The position numbers were made by a program, and so were the translations under genes. From Manduca sexta (taxonomy: Eukaryota; Arthropoda; Insecta; Lepidoptera; Sphingidae), in assembly GCF_014839805.1 (NCBI RefSeq), contig NC_051141.1, forward strand, positions 14,516,777-14,580,776: DNA of 64,000 nucleotides, given 5' to 3'. Under the pieces are notes generated by a model. It was not told the DNA's origin and ran no database searches. It saw nothing but the letters and a program-made list of their open reading frames with translations. Below are positions 11,516-25,924 of this stretch, in pieces. Each line of letters starts with the position of its first letter. Within the stretch, counting starts at the first letter, position 1.

Positions 11516-14500
11516 ACACCAACAAATTTTCATTCATTCATATGTATAAAAAATGATTTGTAGATAAATATCTATAATTGATTATATTGTTATTTATTTG
11601 TATCTGAAAACATAGATATCGCTACTTATATAGATATTCCGATACCATTTATGATTAGTTTGTGACGGACCAGTAAACCGTAGTGTGGGCAATTTTATTA
11701 CTGAACGGGTCCTATTTTGTGATTAGGCTTGATTCGTGTTTATTTTGATTGTAAAATAGTTTATAGAAAGCCATAGATGTGCCGTTTGCTTACACGATAG
11801 GGCTTAGAATGAGGCGCAAGTATTAAGACGAGACTAGCAATTATTCTAATTAATATATTGATTTGGAGCTATAATTCATTGATAATTAAGCCAGTTGCGG
11901 ACCAAGAACTAAACTAAGTAAGTCGAGCTCACAAGGCTGAAAAAATTGCACATCCTAGGACAAAACTTAGTTTAAATCCTTACAAAACTTTAGCTTTAAT
12001 CTTAAAACCTTCGTTTGAGTAAAACATTATAAACCAAGTATATACACATGTACCCAAATGAATCAATAATTAATAACTGAAAAAGCCAAATTACTAAGTA
12101 TATAGTTTGCGGTTAATAAACTAGTACCTATGGAAAAATTACTTTGCCATCGACCTCAGCTATGCGAGGTAAAATAAATTAATGCTTTCTTGATTTACTA
12201 ATCAAGTAAGAATGAATGGCGCATGTATAATATTCCTTCTTTAGTAGTTAAAAAGCGGTTAAAAGTTTTCTCTTCACATATTAATATGTACTTGTGGTTG
12301 TCCAGTCGGCGAAATTCGACTGTGGAATTAATATATTTATATATCATATTATACAGAAATTATTTTTTTCTGAACCCCTTCTGTATACTAACTTTAATTA
12401 TGCGACATCTCACACTTCTCCGTGCGTGCAATGTGCTTAAATAGAGGTACAAAGTTTTGTTGACACGTATAAAATACAAACACTAGAATAATTTTGTTAA
12501 AGAAATATAATTATAAGGCATCTTACACTACTTAATCGCTGTTTCGGCACTTACTTAGTAAATAAAACGAGAAACATAAAGATCACCGATCAGGTTAATT
12601 ACTAATTAAAATAGTAATTAGTAGCGGTAATATTTTAGGTGTCCCGAGAACGAACAAACACGGTTACTATGTTTTTAAACATTCTACTTCGCGTTAATAA
12701 ACCGATATAAATAGGTGTTTGGTATTGCTCTATGTTTACCTTCATGTCTTGAAATTGCGTATAATGCGGAAATATAAATTTTATCGGTGATTTGAGAGAA
12801 CTTGTAGTTTACCCATTCTTACATATTTATCTTGTTTAAAAGTAATACTAATTAATAACGCTTGGGAGAAATTGCGCGTGTAGCAAAATTACAGAAAACA
12901 TAAACATATACAGACTGTGATAGTCAGATTTCGAGTTAATAAATGTCAAAACTTTACACTATTTTCCAAGAATTCTTTAGAGAAATAACATGCACTTTCT
13001 TTGAATTTGATGGAAAGCTATGCGTGGGTCGGCGGTGTTTTATTTCCAATGTGCAAAGCTATGCACTCGCGTAGTCTAACACCTGTAAACCGTCTTCTCG
13101 GGATATTATGTGGATCTATTTACACGTCGTATGAAATTCTCAGAACACATAGTGTAAATATATCGAAGGTTAATGTATCTTTTTCTTTTGGAGAACAATT
13201 TGCTTACATAATAAGAATGAATTCGACGTCGGCAGCACAGTTCCAGAGTGAGCTTTGCAGAAATAAATTCTACATTCGCAATTAACATGCTAACATTTTC
13301 TTAAATGCATATATTGGTGCTAATGATCAAAACGCACTCTCTAAGTATCATTGAATCCCGTGGAAAAGTATTCTCCGCCCGCGTCGCGGTGAAACTTTAT
13401 ATTTAATATTCATTAGTCGCATCGTTGAAACATAAAGAAAATGTTCAGAGGTCATAACCACATAAAAAGAACTCATAAAACATCGGTTGCTGACCGTGCG
13501 CGTTCAATACCGAGTTTCTTTTTAGTATTAAAATAGAAACGATTTTAAAAAGTTTCCGGACTGACCTATATCGATCGAGCCAATGGACAAAAGACGGATG
13601 ATCAACTTTTTTCTCTACACGGTCGCACAAGACCTAATCTTGTTATATTAAACTTAAAGTCCATATTCAGGTGGAGCGTTCGGTTCATAATTATCGTCTA
13701 TGTCTGGTGCGTTTGTACAAATAAATCAGGCTGACAGCCGTTTCACTGATTGAACACGTTTTCGTAAATGTTTTAAGGTCATAAATGATCCGTTGGAGCC
13801 TGGATGGTAATAGATTTTATGCATACTGGTACGCGTGTCGTAAATATCTTATTTCAGCTGTAACTGCTCGGTAATGAATGTATTTGATGACGTGGTTGTA
13901 GTTTGCTCCGCCCGAGTACTCTCGCGCCAATTGCTTTTTAATATATTTTATTATATAAGTACCATTTATTTTGTTCTATGTACAACAACAATTCTAGATT
14001 TGAATGAATAAAAAAAAGAACACATGATTACTGTAAACACTATAATTTTAATTCACACGGGACGTCCACCAGTTTCATTTAATAACGCCGCTTGTAATCA
14101 ACATTCTAAAGACATCGCAAGACAAAATAAATAACGCAGTGTTTGGAATTGCGCCATGAGCCATATAATAGCACGTTGACTTCCCTCAACTAGAAACATG
14201 CATAATTATCTCATCCGACAATAATAGGAAAACATAACTGTAACGATTCGGGATATGTGGTAAGTGCATAAAGGTCCATCGCGCGAGTCGACAATGGACA
14301 TTCATCTCAACGTCCAGCGGCCGTGTGACTTGGTGATAATTACATAATATTTCATCGGCTATGTTAGAATTGGTGCTATTTCTGTCGCCGAAGCTTTACG
14401 CCAACCTGTTGTGTAGATAAGCAATGACGTTTTGTAATGGTCTCGATTATACGGCTGCAGTGAAAGTGGCCGACGCCGCACTGATTATGAGAGGACTTAA

Positions 14501-16574
14501 AGTCGAATTTAAAAAGTTGATAAGCGAGCGACACAACTTCGATTTGTACAGCCACTCCGTGCGTTCCAATGTGGGATATGCAGGATTCGTTGCGGTTAGT
14601 ATTATCGACTTGTAGTTCTAGTTTAAATAGCAACTCACTTTTTTATTGCCACTTAAATCTTTATGTCTAGGTTTTAATCTCATAAGGCCAGCAAAAATAG
14701 ATTAAAGAAAAAAACATTTAAAAGAATAAGCCACTTATGGGCATAAAATTGATTATATAACAATCTCTCACCAAAGGATACACAGTATCAAAACTGTTCT
14801 ATATTACTTAAATATATACATATGTTTGGTAAATGTAGAAGTATATTATTCACCGTATGGTAGCAGCCGTATACACCAAACAAATGCCAACCGAACGCAA
14901 CTAAACAATCGCGCTATAGGAACTGTTAGATTTATTTCTGTCGAAAGTACATTACGAAAATAAATGGCCTACTCCCAGCTGCAAAGTGTCAAAGACTCGA
15001 GTTCGAATCAGGTTGTTGCCTCGGACGAAATGGGGTCGGATCTGCTTCCCGTGTCGAGGGTGCCAGGTCTACCAACCTTCGTGCCAAACGCTGGACTCTA
15101 GTAATACCTAATTTTGTACAGAATTAGCATATTTACCATTAAAAGAAAATTTTCCGGAATTCTGACGCACGTACGTTCCAAATTCAAATAAAAATCGACA
15201 TAAAAAAACAAACAGAAATAATATACATCCAAGCTATATACTATAACAATAAATTTAGAACAAAACATTTTGGAAGTTATCGACAAAGAAACGTAGTAAC
15301 TGAAGCGTGATTTAATGGGGCTAAAAGCGATCGTGACACATTTGGAATAGAAAATTTAATTATCTATGCAAAAACAGTGTATAGTTGCCAAAGATCTGGT
15401 GTCGTTACATGTGTGCAGCGCAAGATTTATGATTAGCATACATAATGAATGTTCGGCCGCATATTTGAACTACACGCAGAAAACATGTTTAGCCGAAGGA
15501 CTATTCATCACCTCAGTAAACGTAAATCAAAATAAAATTTAAACCAGTTATTTTTAATCTTTCATTACAAGTAACCCTTTATAATAACTAGGATACATAC
15601 AATCTGGTTAAAATATGCGGTCATTGTTTATAGATCTGTCTATCGTTTGAAATGGGTATTTCAAGCGTATTTAAATTGTTCATCCATCTAAATATTTCCG
15701 CTCGATTCAATTCGCACTTTGTATTATGTGAACAGATATCTTGAGCACCTGTTATGATATATTTTGCTTGCATTCAAGTTTTCATTTCCATCATCTTGGC
15801 TTACCGGCAATGTGTTGTGAATTTGAATCTCGGAGGCCCCCGACTTGATTCTTAGGCTATACTTGGATAAACTGTGAGGTATATTATTGTAATTGATATT
15901 TGGTATATAAAAATATAATATATTATATGTAGCAAAACAATTACTAATGTATTTATGATACTAAAAAAGACAATTATTGTTCTTCTCTGTTTTTCTATTT
16001 ATTGTATTAACTTGAGTGTATTGAAATATTTAATTGTTTACGAGATCAATAAACATACTCCATTTAATTTTGTTACATTTCCTGAATGTGTTGATATTTG
16101 AAACCAATGCTAGATCGTTCTACAATTTGTATAAAATTCACTAAGGTGACCAATACCGGAGTTGGTTAGGATAGATAAATTATTGTAGGCTTCTTTTCGA
16201 TCGGCAGATAAAAATATTCTTGAAATAAATTATAATCTGACTTTATAAAAGTGTGACAATGATTTGAATAACTTTGTTCATACAACTGTCCTTTTAAATT
16301 TGTTCAGGTTATATGTTTTCCCATGACTTTATCTGATGAACGAAATTCTTTTTCATAAAAAATCTCAAGACTATTGGTTTACTGTGATGGTTTTAGCGTT
16401 AAGATTCTATTTCTAATTCAATTACAAAATATACATTAGGGCAATCTCCAAGAAGTTATGTGAAATAGCTACAGTGAAGTAAATAGAATAGAGTAGTATA
16501 TAGTATTCTTCATAAGGTGTAAATGAGTTAAAAAAATTGAAAGAAAACTAACACTATGCTAGAAGCAACAGTAA
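11516..16574. other. non-coding AT-rich DNA, probably intronic
   Basis: No supportable gene. Short open frames near 13.0, 14.4 and 15.1 kb are open on both strands and lack splice signals or recognisable content. A GTTCGAATC box at about 15000 resembles a tRNA/SINE B box, but no A box or fold could be found to go with it. Confidence 0.5.
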
Positions 16575-16790
16575 ATAACGCTGGCCTAGTGCGGATTGGT
16601 AGACTTCACACACCCTCCAAATTCCTATAGAGAACTTCTCAGGTAAGCAGATTTTCAGAAGCAGATCACAAAGAGTATGCATATATTTTTTTAAAAAGTT
16701 TGTGTTGTGTGCCTTTGGGATTTGAACCTGTGGACATTCGTCTTGTCAGTCCATACCACCCCTAATTAAGCTATGGTCGCTTAATATTTA
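16575..16790 (-). mobile_element. tRNA-headed SINE, copy 1
   Basis: Read on the minus strand the element begins near 16788 with a tRNA-like head (a TAGC-TTAA variant of the A box, then a GGTTCAAATCCC B box at about 16717-16728). It continues through GGCACACAACAC, TGCTTACCTGAGAAG and TCTCTATAGGAATTT and ends at CAATCCGCACTAGGCCAGC. Copies at 47.3 and 49.9 kb share the same order of blocks. A head with pol III-type boxes and no open frame identifies a SINE. Confidence 0.8.
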
Positions 16791-18224
16791 ATGATTATTA
16801 TAAACAATGATAATTAAGAACAAAAAGACATTAAGACAACATATTGGTACTCAAAATGCTAGATAAACATTTATTAATTTATTTAGGGTGTCACAAATAT
16901 TAACTGATGCAGAAAGTGCAGTTTATGAAATAACCTGTTATATAACAAAGTGATGATACGAGATCGTAATTATTTTTGAAGTTAACAAGTCCCAAAGACA
17001 ATAAACAATATAGTTATTTATAGACCAGACAGCAGGACCTAATTTGTGCTCCAAAAGTTATTGCGAATTGGTATTGAGTCGTTGTCACATCTGAAATATT
17101 TGTGTAACAAGATGTCACAGCGTCCTTAGATATTAATACAAAAATAACATATTTGCAGATAATATGATAATTTAGCCATTAAAAACGTATAAATTACGAT
17201 ATGGAAAAAATATTATGGAGTATAATTACATTGGAGTTTTACTATTTTACTGTAGATTGAGTAACTATCGCATGAGCGCAAAATTTTTCTATAACGATCT
17301 TACCAGTGTCCGCTCTACAGTCTTAGAAATCTTCGACAAAGCCATAGAAAGGCTTAAAAAACATAACGAATTACAAAAATAAGTGCTATACCGTAAAAGT
17401 TTGCGCAATATATGTTAGTGACTACTGATGAGTACTAACTACTTCGGAGTCAAACTTCGAATAACTGTTTATTGGAAATAAAAAGTAGTTTTAGAATAAA
17501 GAATAAAGAAATATAGAATAAAATAAAATAATTATAGAATAAAGTTAACCACAACATATTTCGAAGTTACATAAATATTTAAATTTAACACATTATGCAG
17601 ATTCTACATAATAGAAATAGAGTGATCAATAAGTTATATAACAGTAGGAAGTTTAGATATTATATTTATTCAAATATATTAGTATTGTTTCGCAATGTAT
17701 TGTTGTTAATAAAATATATTAGTATCGAAATGTTCGTTTCATAATGAATTTTAGATACTATTAACTAATGTATAATATAATGTGATAATATTTTTTTTTT
17801 ATTTAAAGTGGTTACGTAATGGTACATAATTTACGACTGCTGTTTATGGTTGCTATTTAGTATTGCGTTCATATATAATATTTATAATTAAGTTTTTTGA
17901 TATTATGCTTGTTTTTTTGCAACAGCTTTTAAATAACTAATAATACCGAAGATACTCTTATCTAGCTCGATGCGGTACAACATTAATTGCAGGACTGAAT
18001 TAATGTAATCGGGAAAAACACATGAGATGCGAACTTATATTCAATAATAACTTATATGGTATTTTAAATTATGAAATGCTTATTCGGCGGAACGTAGAAG
18101 CACTTTTCACACGTTTTCGTACTACTGCAGGGATAATACGTATATATTTTTACGTACATTATAAGTAATATCGCTATATCAGTCGCTTAAAATATTTTTT
18201 CGGATAGCAACTACTGTATACGAG
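16791..18224. other. non-coding AT-rich DNA
   Basis: No gene, RNA or clear repeat boundary seen; very AT-rich with several imperfect direct repeats of AATAAAGAATA type near 17.5 kb. Confidence 0.5.
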
Positions 18225-18412
18225 GTGTTAAAACCCATAGTGGCCCACGTAAGTGTTACATTTTTGGGGATCACCCTGTGTTATCCGGTTACAAAAGGCC
18301 AGCATAATTGTGTAGGCTATCGACGGGTAATCACTTTTCATCGGTCGACATTCTATTGGACCCCATCCCACTGACCATCAGGTGCAGTGAGGTCACCGTG
18401 CTGGATAAAAAT
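18225..18412 (+). repeat. dispersed repeat family A, copy 2
   Basis: Plus-orientation copy containing GAGGTGTTAAAACCC, AGTGGCCCACGTAAGTG, GGATCACCCTGTG, CCAGCATAATTGTGTAGGCT, GGGTAATCAC and CCATCAGGTGCAGTGAGGTC. It lacks the far end seen in copy 1. No open frame. Confidence 0.75.
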
Positions 18413-20878
18413 AAACATCCACAATAAATGTTATGAGCTATCTATTGATGGGCGGTTTGTATTCATAGACGCTACAAAGTCACAAACGCTATTGTCAACT
18501 CGTAACACTATTTTTCAAGGAGATTGCGTTATATATCAAACATGAGGGCGTAAAGACATCTATATTTAAAAGTGGGGCGATAATGATGTGATGAAATGCT
18601 CGTAAAATAACACAGGTACAATGTTACTCATGCGGTTGGACAACATCCACACGTTGTCTGACGTGTTGCTGTTTCCATTGGTGGCAGGTATGAAACTGAC
18701 TGGGTGTATTCCCGCCCTCACACCCACCACTACAACTCCTGTAAGCCAGGATCAGCAGTGGCACGCATTTTGTGACACCGTAAACCGTTTTGTGACTGGG
18801 TGTATTGGGAATATCATATGTTTTCATTACTGCATGAGTGGAACAAATGCATTACATGTCGGTAATGAGAATATTTTATGTGCTCTGTTATTCTGATGTT
18901 GTGGGCGTAATTAGATATATTTTATAGTAAATTATTTTGCAATGTTTTAGACGTTTGTTTATGGAAGTATAATTAGAAAATGTATACGAGGTACAGCTGC
19001 AAATTCCCTCAGTAATAATTGTAATTGCTGTGAAAAATGGTTGCAATTGGTATGACTATTTTTTATGTTTATTCTAATCAATTTGTATTCATCGTTAAAC
19101 AATTTTTCACCTGTTAAAAAATCCCTCGACATTGCCTACCTTATAATGGATTTTACTAGTAGAATAATGGCTACAAATAATTTGATGGAATGGTAAAGAA
19201 ATCATTAGTAACGTAACAATATCTGGAATATGGAAGGTGGCCAGAATAATTCGAGCCAAAAATACTTATTGTTAATTATAGGTTTATCTCTGTGACAGTT
19301 AGTGAATTTTGCGTGAGGACTCAAAGAGCTTTCGACCAGGTAACCGAGTAGCCCACATTCCGAGATCAATAGGACGAGTATTTATATTTACCATTGATTT
19401 TATTAATGAACTATATAACGCCAGCTTGGTGAAAGTATAAAATTAAAACGTAGATAAATATTAAATTTTGGCCACAAATGTGTCTGATACTATAGTGGGT
19501 AAATATTTAGGAACTTGCTTTGAGGATTTGCCCAATTCTTATGTTAGTTGTAAAGCGAACGTTTCATTTGTAGTGTTCGTAAAAATGGTACGATATAGTA
19601 TTAAAAGTGTGCAAATAATGTTCTGATTAATGTTTTCTGAAATTCTCGAAACGCACCTAAATCTCTTGTCACGGTATTTCTAGTTTGATTCAGTTTTTAT
19701 TAAAATAAAGAGTCGGTAATTCGCATGTGTTTATTTTGCTCGCATAATCTAATATTTTCGCTCGTAGTAAAATGAAATTGCAAATATCTGAGCGTCATAC
19801 TCTACACGTGTTTCCTCTGACAAGTCAAATATTAATATATTCCGTTCGTCGGAGGACACAACAGGACAGATCTATATTCTGTTACAAGAGGATTGCACTA
19901 ACTGCGAGACTGGGTGAAGGCAAATATTTTTACATAAAATGAAATTGTTTGAAGCATACTACACTATGCAGTGGTGTACAGCGCGGGCGAATAAAGTATA
20001 AAGTTTATATTGATTATTATAGAAGGTACGCGCCTTTATCTGTCGTAGTGTAGTTCCGCCTAGCGCGGTTTTACCTTGTTTGAATCTGCGTATTTGCCTT
20101 TGGAAAACATATTAAAAATATTGAACATATACTTAAGACTTGACACAATTCATTATGATCTACTTACAGTAATGTTAGTAAATATAATACCACAACGTAT
20201 TAAACAATTATGACGGAAGTGGCACTGGCAAAGTAACTGGTAATTTAAATATGTATTTAACCGACACTTAGACTCTTCTTAACTGATATAATGCCAGCTC
20301 TACAAACTAGCACCCTGAACATTCGATATCCATATTTAACAACAGAAAAAAAGAGGATTGTTCAGACTACCCGCGCGTGCCGCTGCGAACATCATATAAG
20401 ACGTTGAACATAAGATCCACAAACGTCGCCCAGTAGGCCCACGATCCACGCACTGCACTAAAAATAGATGCAAGCTACATTTCGATGCAATAGGATATCC
20501 TGACAAATTATTTTTATATATCCCAGTTTGTCTACATATCCGTTGGTACGGACGCCACCCTAGCAACCATTAATTGACACTGCATGTTTTTATTAAGGCG
20601 ATAAGCATATTGACGCATTCATGTGAAGTGCATTTAAATGAATGTTTGCTTGTTCAAAACAAAGGATTAGAAGTCTGTAGAATCATTTGACTAAAATAAT
20701 TTTCCGGCTTTGAATATTCAGTCACATTTGGCCTACAATGACTGAAATTAAAAGATTATTCATCGATTTACAAAATGGAATAAGATTTTGTCATTCTCAT
20801 ACGTCATACGTCATTATTCTTGACAAAGAACTTCAGGATATAGAGCGACTCACCATTGCACCAAAAACTGGACAATCT
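18413..20878. other. non-coding DNA, low information
   Basis: No gene supported. The stretch at 18620-18830 contains the phrase TGACTGGGTGTATT twice in direct orientation, and 20340-20570 is GC-richer and may be an old repeat, but neither could be assigned. Confidence 0.45.
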
Positions 20879-20894
20879 ATTTTTGATCTAATAA

Positions 20895-21440
20895 AATAAA
20901 ATAAGCCTTTATTTCTGAGTAACAATTAATTCTTAAGTATCATAATTTTTAATCGGTATGTTTTTCGTCAGTTTGTCTTTCGACATAGGCCTCCTCTAGT
21001 AATTTCCACATATCCCTATTCCTCGCAACTCTCATCCACAATGGTCCCCCAGTTCCTTTTAAGTCGTCTTCCCAGCGTCTTGATTGTCGACCTTTGCTCC
21101 CTTTCCCATCCCTCGGGTACCATTCACTTATTGTTTTTGTCCATTTCCCATTTCTATCTCTTAACATATGACCTGCCCATTTCCATTTCAATTTCTTACA
21201 TATTTTCCCTGCATCTTTAAATTTAGTTAGTTGTTTAATATTTTGTAGTCTTACCCTATCCCGTCTTTTTACTCCAATTACACTTCTCTCTATTCCGTTT
21301 TGGCATACATTAATTTGTCTTGTTTGTTTTTCCGTTAATGCCCACGTTTGGCATCCATATGTTAAGCAGGGTAAAATGCACGTGTCATATACTTTCCTTT
21401 TCTCTTTTAGTGGCATGTCTTGATTCTTCATGATTTAATA
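20895..21440 (-). mobile_element. 5'-truncated RTE-like LINE (reverse transcriptase C-terminus) with 16-bp target duplication
   Basis: The minus strand carries an intact 160-codon frame (21431 to 20949). It ends in the block typical of RTE/BovB-type endonuclease-reverse transcriptases: Y-G-x-Q-T-W near the start, then W-A-G-H-M-L-R-D-R, G-R-Q-S-R-R-W-E-D-D-L and W-x-x-L-E-E-A-Y-V. It is followed by a short 3' tail with AATAAAGGC and a TTATTTTATTTTATT end. Perfect direct copies of ATTTTTGATCTAATAA flank it (20879-20894 and 21441-21456). The element therefore inserted by target-primed reverse transcription, truncated at its 5' end, and the open frame and perfect duplication suggest it is young. 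It is too short to be active. Confidence 0.9.
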
Positions 21441-21456
21441 ATTTTTGATCTAATAA

Positions 21457-24400
21457 TACGTAAACTAGGTGTATTTTTCATAACATAATTTTCAACATCT
21501 ACGTTTGATGTATTTGTGTGTTATAATGTCTATAAATTTAAATAATAATTAGGATAAATATAAAGTTGGGGCACATACATCAGAAATTGTTGACGCAATT
21601 TAAGTATTAACAAATAAATTAAGCAAGGAAGCACTTGAAAATATTAATAAAAATTCAACTATGATATTATTCGAATGACCTAAACCCCACCGCAAACGCT
21701 TTCAACCAGTTGGCGAGTAAACAATATAGCTATAAAACTGCCGACTGAAGTCTGCGCAGCGCCTAAAGAAAGTAAAGCAACAGACGAGACACTGACCCGA
21801 TTTAAAAATGCAGTTTTGCTGGAGCCACTTAGATTGTGCGTCAAAATAGCATTTAACTATTTCAAGATGTAAACAGTGGCGGGTCGGGTATACAGGCGTA
21901 CCATGCATAAATTTTAAAACAACTCCAGAAAGCGCAGCTAATTCAGTGGAATTGCATGCATTCACATGTGTTTTTATTCTGGATGAGTACATAAGTATGA
22001 GTAATTTGTAAATAGGTAAGATTATTTTTATTGTATTTAATTTAGTCGTTGTATATTTTGGATTTGATTGCTTCTGGCTCGTAATTTTGTATCAAAAATA
22101 TCTGAATACATTTGATGTTAGATCAATAATATAAGAATTGTGTTAGAAGCATCATATTTATAAAAATCTTTTAAGTATATTTGGATAATTACTACGCCAG
22201 AGCGGGAGGAAGCGTCAATGTTTGCCAAACATGAACCAAAAGCATCCATCCATATTGTTTAATTGGTTTATACATCGTGATCTACCTAACAGATATGTTG
22301 TAATAAAAACACGTTCCCCGCTACAGATCTTAACAAATGATTACAAATTGCGCGGATGGTTGCGAATGAAGGAACAAGAATACATAAATTCGAGACTGCG
22401 GAGCATAAAATAATTATATATTACAACAAACGAACTTGACACACATTAGAGCCAATGTTTGTGGCACATGTTTTTTGTTATATCGCTAGTTTTGCGAAGT
22501 TTTGTAATATTATGAATTTCTAATTCGTTGTATAATCTTCATTTGGCTAGATAAGAAGGTATGGTAAAATATGCATTAATGATGATTCAACGAGGAGAAA
22601 TAATTATCTATTTATTTCCCGATGTGCGCTGACTACCGAACAAGTCAACATGTTTTCGCTCAACGCAAACGCAAAACTCTGTAGTTGTAATGTTTGTTTT
22701 CAGAATTAATGACTCTTTAAAATGACGAACACATCATGTCGTATTGTTTTGTTCACAACAATTTTACGTTAAGCTAAGAGAAGGTAAATGAAAATGAGCA
22801 TGAGTTATATAACACATATTTGATCTGTCATGAGTACTTTTCATGAAGGTCTATGCGACGTATATTTTTTTAAATTTTGACGTTAATTTAGCGCATTCGA
22901 ATCTTACATCTGCAGATAAAAACAAAATTTTACTAATCTGTAGAATAATAAAGAAATTACGTAATACAACACTAGTTACTTTCACAATATCTATATCTTG
23001 TTATGATGTGAACTCGACAATATCGGTTAATTTTCTGAGGTTTGCATCCTCACGAACCGATTGTTTAGACTTTAGACATTACCACTGTAAGTGTTGCCAT
23101 CTTAATAGATTTCCCACTAAAACTAGTGGTTTGTTAATATTATTATTCGATGGTTTTCGATAGTGGTTAAGGAAGGTTACTGTTGTAACTATTATTGAGA
23201 AGAAAAACCCTGAACCCTTAAAATATTACATACTGTCCATCGGCAAATGTTTGGCAACTACTACGACTAATAGGTTTAAATATTGGATCATCAGTTTCCA
23301 ATTTTTTTTTAATCATAATACAATATAGTAATATACAAGTAGTGTATGGGATGAAAATAGAAGTTAAGCACTTAATACTTTATTTGTTTTGAAACAACTG
23401 CGCCCCCTCGTGCGCATGTAAGAAAACATTATAAAACTATAAACGCCCCTGCTTACCGATACTACTATCGGTCCAACCTGTCTTAAATCTTTCGCGATCT
23501 ACATGAGATAATAATCGCGAAAATCACAATTTTATTATACTAAATCAAGTAAATCAGCGTAAATCTCTTTTATATCTGTGATAAAGTATAATGGTGTAAA
23601 AGCGGACCATAGATTTACGACTCTATATAATAAAGGGCATCTAGAAACACTTTAAATATTTGCCGCGAAATTCCTAAGGCTTGTTTTGCTTGAGTAACGA
23701 GTTAGTAGTTTGTAGTACAAATAATGAGGAGTTACTGAACTTGTGAAGGAAGTGCACGTATGTTTTCGCGATAAACATCGCATATACATATCGGATTTAT
23801 AGACTTTGCGGCGTAATTTCGGATTCTGTTACCTTGTTGATAGATTTGATATAAATTACTTAGGCCCAAAGGCAAGTTCTAATTGTAATATTAATGGAAG
23901 AGGTGCGCAACTACAGTTCTTTCGGACTTATCAACAGAGCCCTTCATTTTAATAGAAATTATAAACATTATGATGTGTTGAAATCAAACTATTTTACGGA
24001 TATTTTCGCAGTTTTTTATATTGTAATTTTCTCCCATCGTTTCGAAGACTACGGTCTTTATGGTCTCGGAGAATACTGGACATTTTGATGTGCATATTTG
24101 CTTTGTCTAAATTTTAAATAGATATACGATTTAATTTATAAAATTTAAATCTAAATTTATTGCTATTTTGTTTATATTATAAGTTGTTTGTAAAATATTA
24201 TGTATAAAGTATGTTTACACTTGCAATTCTATTTAAGTAAAATAGGTACCTGAAGCAACTTTTTAGAATTAACAATACGATCTGAATTTTAAAATCAATC
24301 ATATATTATCGCAATCGCTTAAAATCATTTTCTACAATATCGCAGTTGAAGATGCTAGTATTTTTATAAACCATTGACCAATATAATTAAAACTAAATGT

Positions 24401-25248
24401 GCACAAGATCAATTTGAAACAATTAACACGACTTGTAAAATATTCGCAGTCACGCTCAACTCATTCGCGCCTAAATTAACTTTTTGGTTTATATAAATTT
24501 GTTTATTTGTTTACATTAACTTACGTGCTTTGAGCACATTGGAAAACTCTTGCGCGCTAGTTTTAAAATCTGATGAGAATTTTCAATGTTTATGTACTTT
24601 ACTGGGTACTTATATTTCTATTAATTCTTGGACGTATGTAAAAATATGTCCTAGTTAAAATATATTCATAAATTCATAATGATTTATAATCTATATATGA
24701 TATTATTTCTGTTTTGTTTAATGTTATATTCGATATATTGTACGAATTTAAAACATAATTTTATTATTGCATTAATATATAAAAGTGCATCATTGAAAAT
24801 ATTACACAAAAACAAAGTAATTAAACGTCGCTAATAGCAAATTAAATGACAACAACAGATCACTAGGAAATAAAAACCGCGATGTACGTATAAAAATAAC
24901 ACTCATACACTTAAAAAAACCTATGTTTAAGTGATTAAAAATAATATAAAACATTTCATTAGCGCGTTCGTGACTTCAACTACACTTATCGACGTTACAC
25001 AAAATCAAATAACCAGGACGAAATGTCGAAACTGGCCTCGTTTCATTTAAAAACTGTTGCAAATACACAAAATATCGTTTCGTTTAATTACACATCCGCG
25101 GCCCGGACGACATGCACCCGCTGAATGCAGCACAGAAATAAAACTACGGAAATGTTGTATGAAGGGTCGGCTAGATCACATCGCTAGATGGATTCACGGA
25201 TATTGTGGCATAAATAAATGTATTTTAGTCAAAAATGCAGTAACTGAC
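21457..25248. other. non-coding DNA, probably first intron of the Ser-rich gene
   Basis: AT-rich DNA without supportable exons. A 96-codon minus-strand frame at 21702-21992 is preceded and followed by AT-rich DNA with no splice sites, and its composition is not protein-like. Confidence 0.45.
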
Positions 25249-25315
25249 CTGGCGTTTGTGTAGCGTGCGCGTGCGTTGCAGGGCGGGCGGCCGGCGACTG
25301 GGCGGGCGGCGTCTG
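25249..25315 (-). other. candidate non-coding first exon
   Basis: A sharply GC-rich block on an AT-rich background contains, on the minus strand, a TATA element 25-30 bp upstream of about 25315. A clean donor CGCCAG|GTCAGT follows at 25249. There is no ATG between, so it would be 5' UTR. It points toward the candidate exon at 10.8 kb and the long exon at 4.7-8.0 kb and would make that gene more than 20 kb long. The transcription start is inferred from TATA spacing only. Confidence 0.45.
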
Positions 25316-25339
25316 CGCAACTCCGCCGGGGGGCGACGG

Positions 25340-25345
25340 CTTATA
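25340..25345 (-). promoter_or_regulatory. TATA element of the candidate upstream promoter
   Basis: TATAAG on the minus strand inside the GC-rich block, correctly spaced from the candidate first exon. No recognisable initiator at the expected start. Confidence 0.4.
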
Positions 25346-25924
25346 CAAGGCGGGACGGTTACGACACGATTTTTTTTTTATCGTGAGGTGTAAAATTGTG
25401 GGTGGTATTCTACTAAAAACACGTTTTCCAATAATATATTTTATTTTTTACGGTCAGTCTATCATCCTATGTACTCAAACTTTTTCTAAGTATTTTAATA
25501 TCAGTTAGTTGCCTTATTTATATTATTTGTAATTTATTATTTTCTAATCAACTGATTGGCAATAATTGGTGATAAGGACCTTATTAATCTTACACATTTG
25601 GCTCTGACTGTGTGATCCTTAGGAGTTTGCCTATAAGCTTTAATCTGTTTCTATATTTTTGTACCAGATATAAAAAACCAACCTACCAACCTAAAATTAC
25701 GAATGAAATGATTTAGTTCTGGTATTTAATACTGTATGTTATATTTATTTTAGTAGACGGAATGATAAATGTGAGCTATAATCAAAAAGAACCACTCTTA
25801 CGTCGCACTTTATATTACGGACTTAGTATAAACTTAAATTTATTCTTTTTTATACGGACAAGTGGCACATCTACACCGCTCGTAGGTTTATTGGCGTTCA
25901 GATATAGTATCGACTGAATGGAGA

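Noticed and set aside
14980..15100. tRNA-like B box GTTCGAATC
   Set aside because: No matching A box or cloverleaf could be found; not a tRNA gene, and not aligned with either SINE family.
21702..21992. 96-codon minus-strand frame
   Set aside because: No splice sites, no recognisable motif, composition not protein-like.
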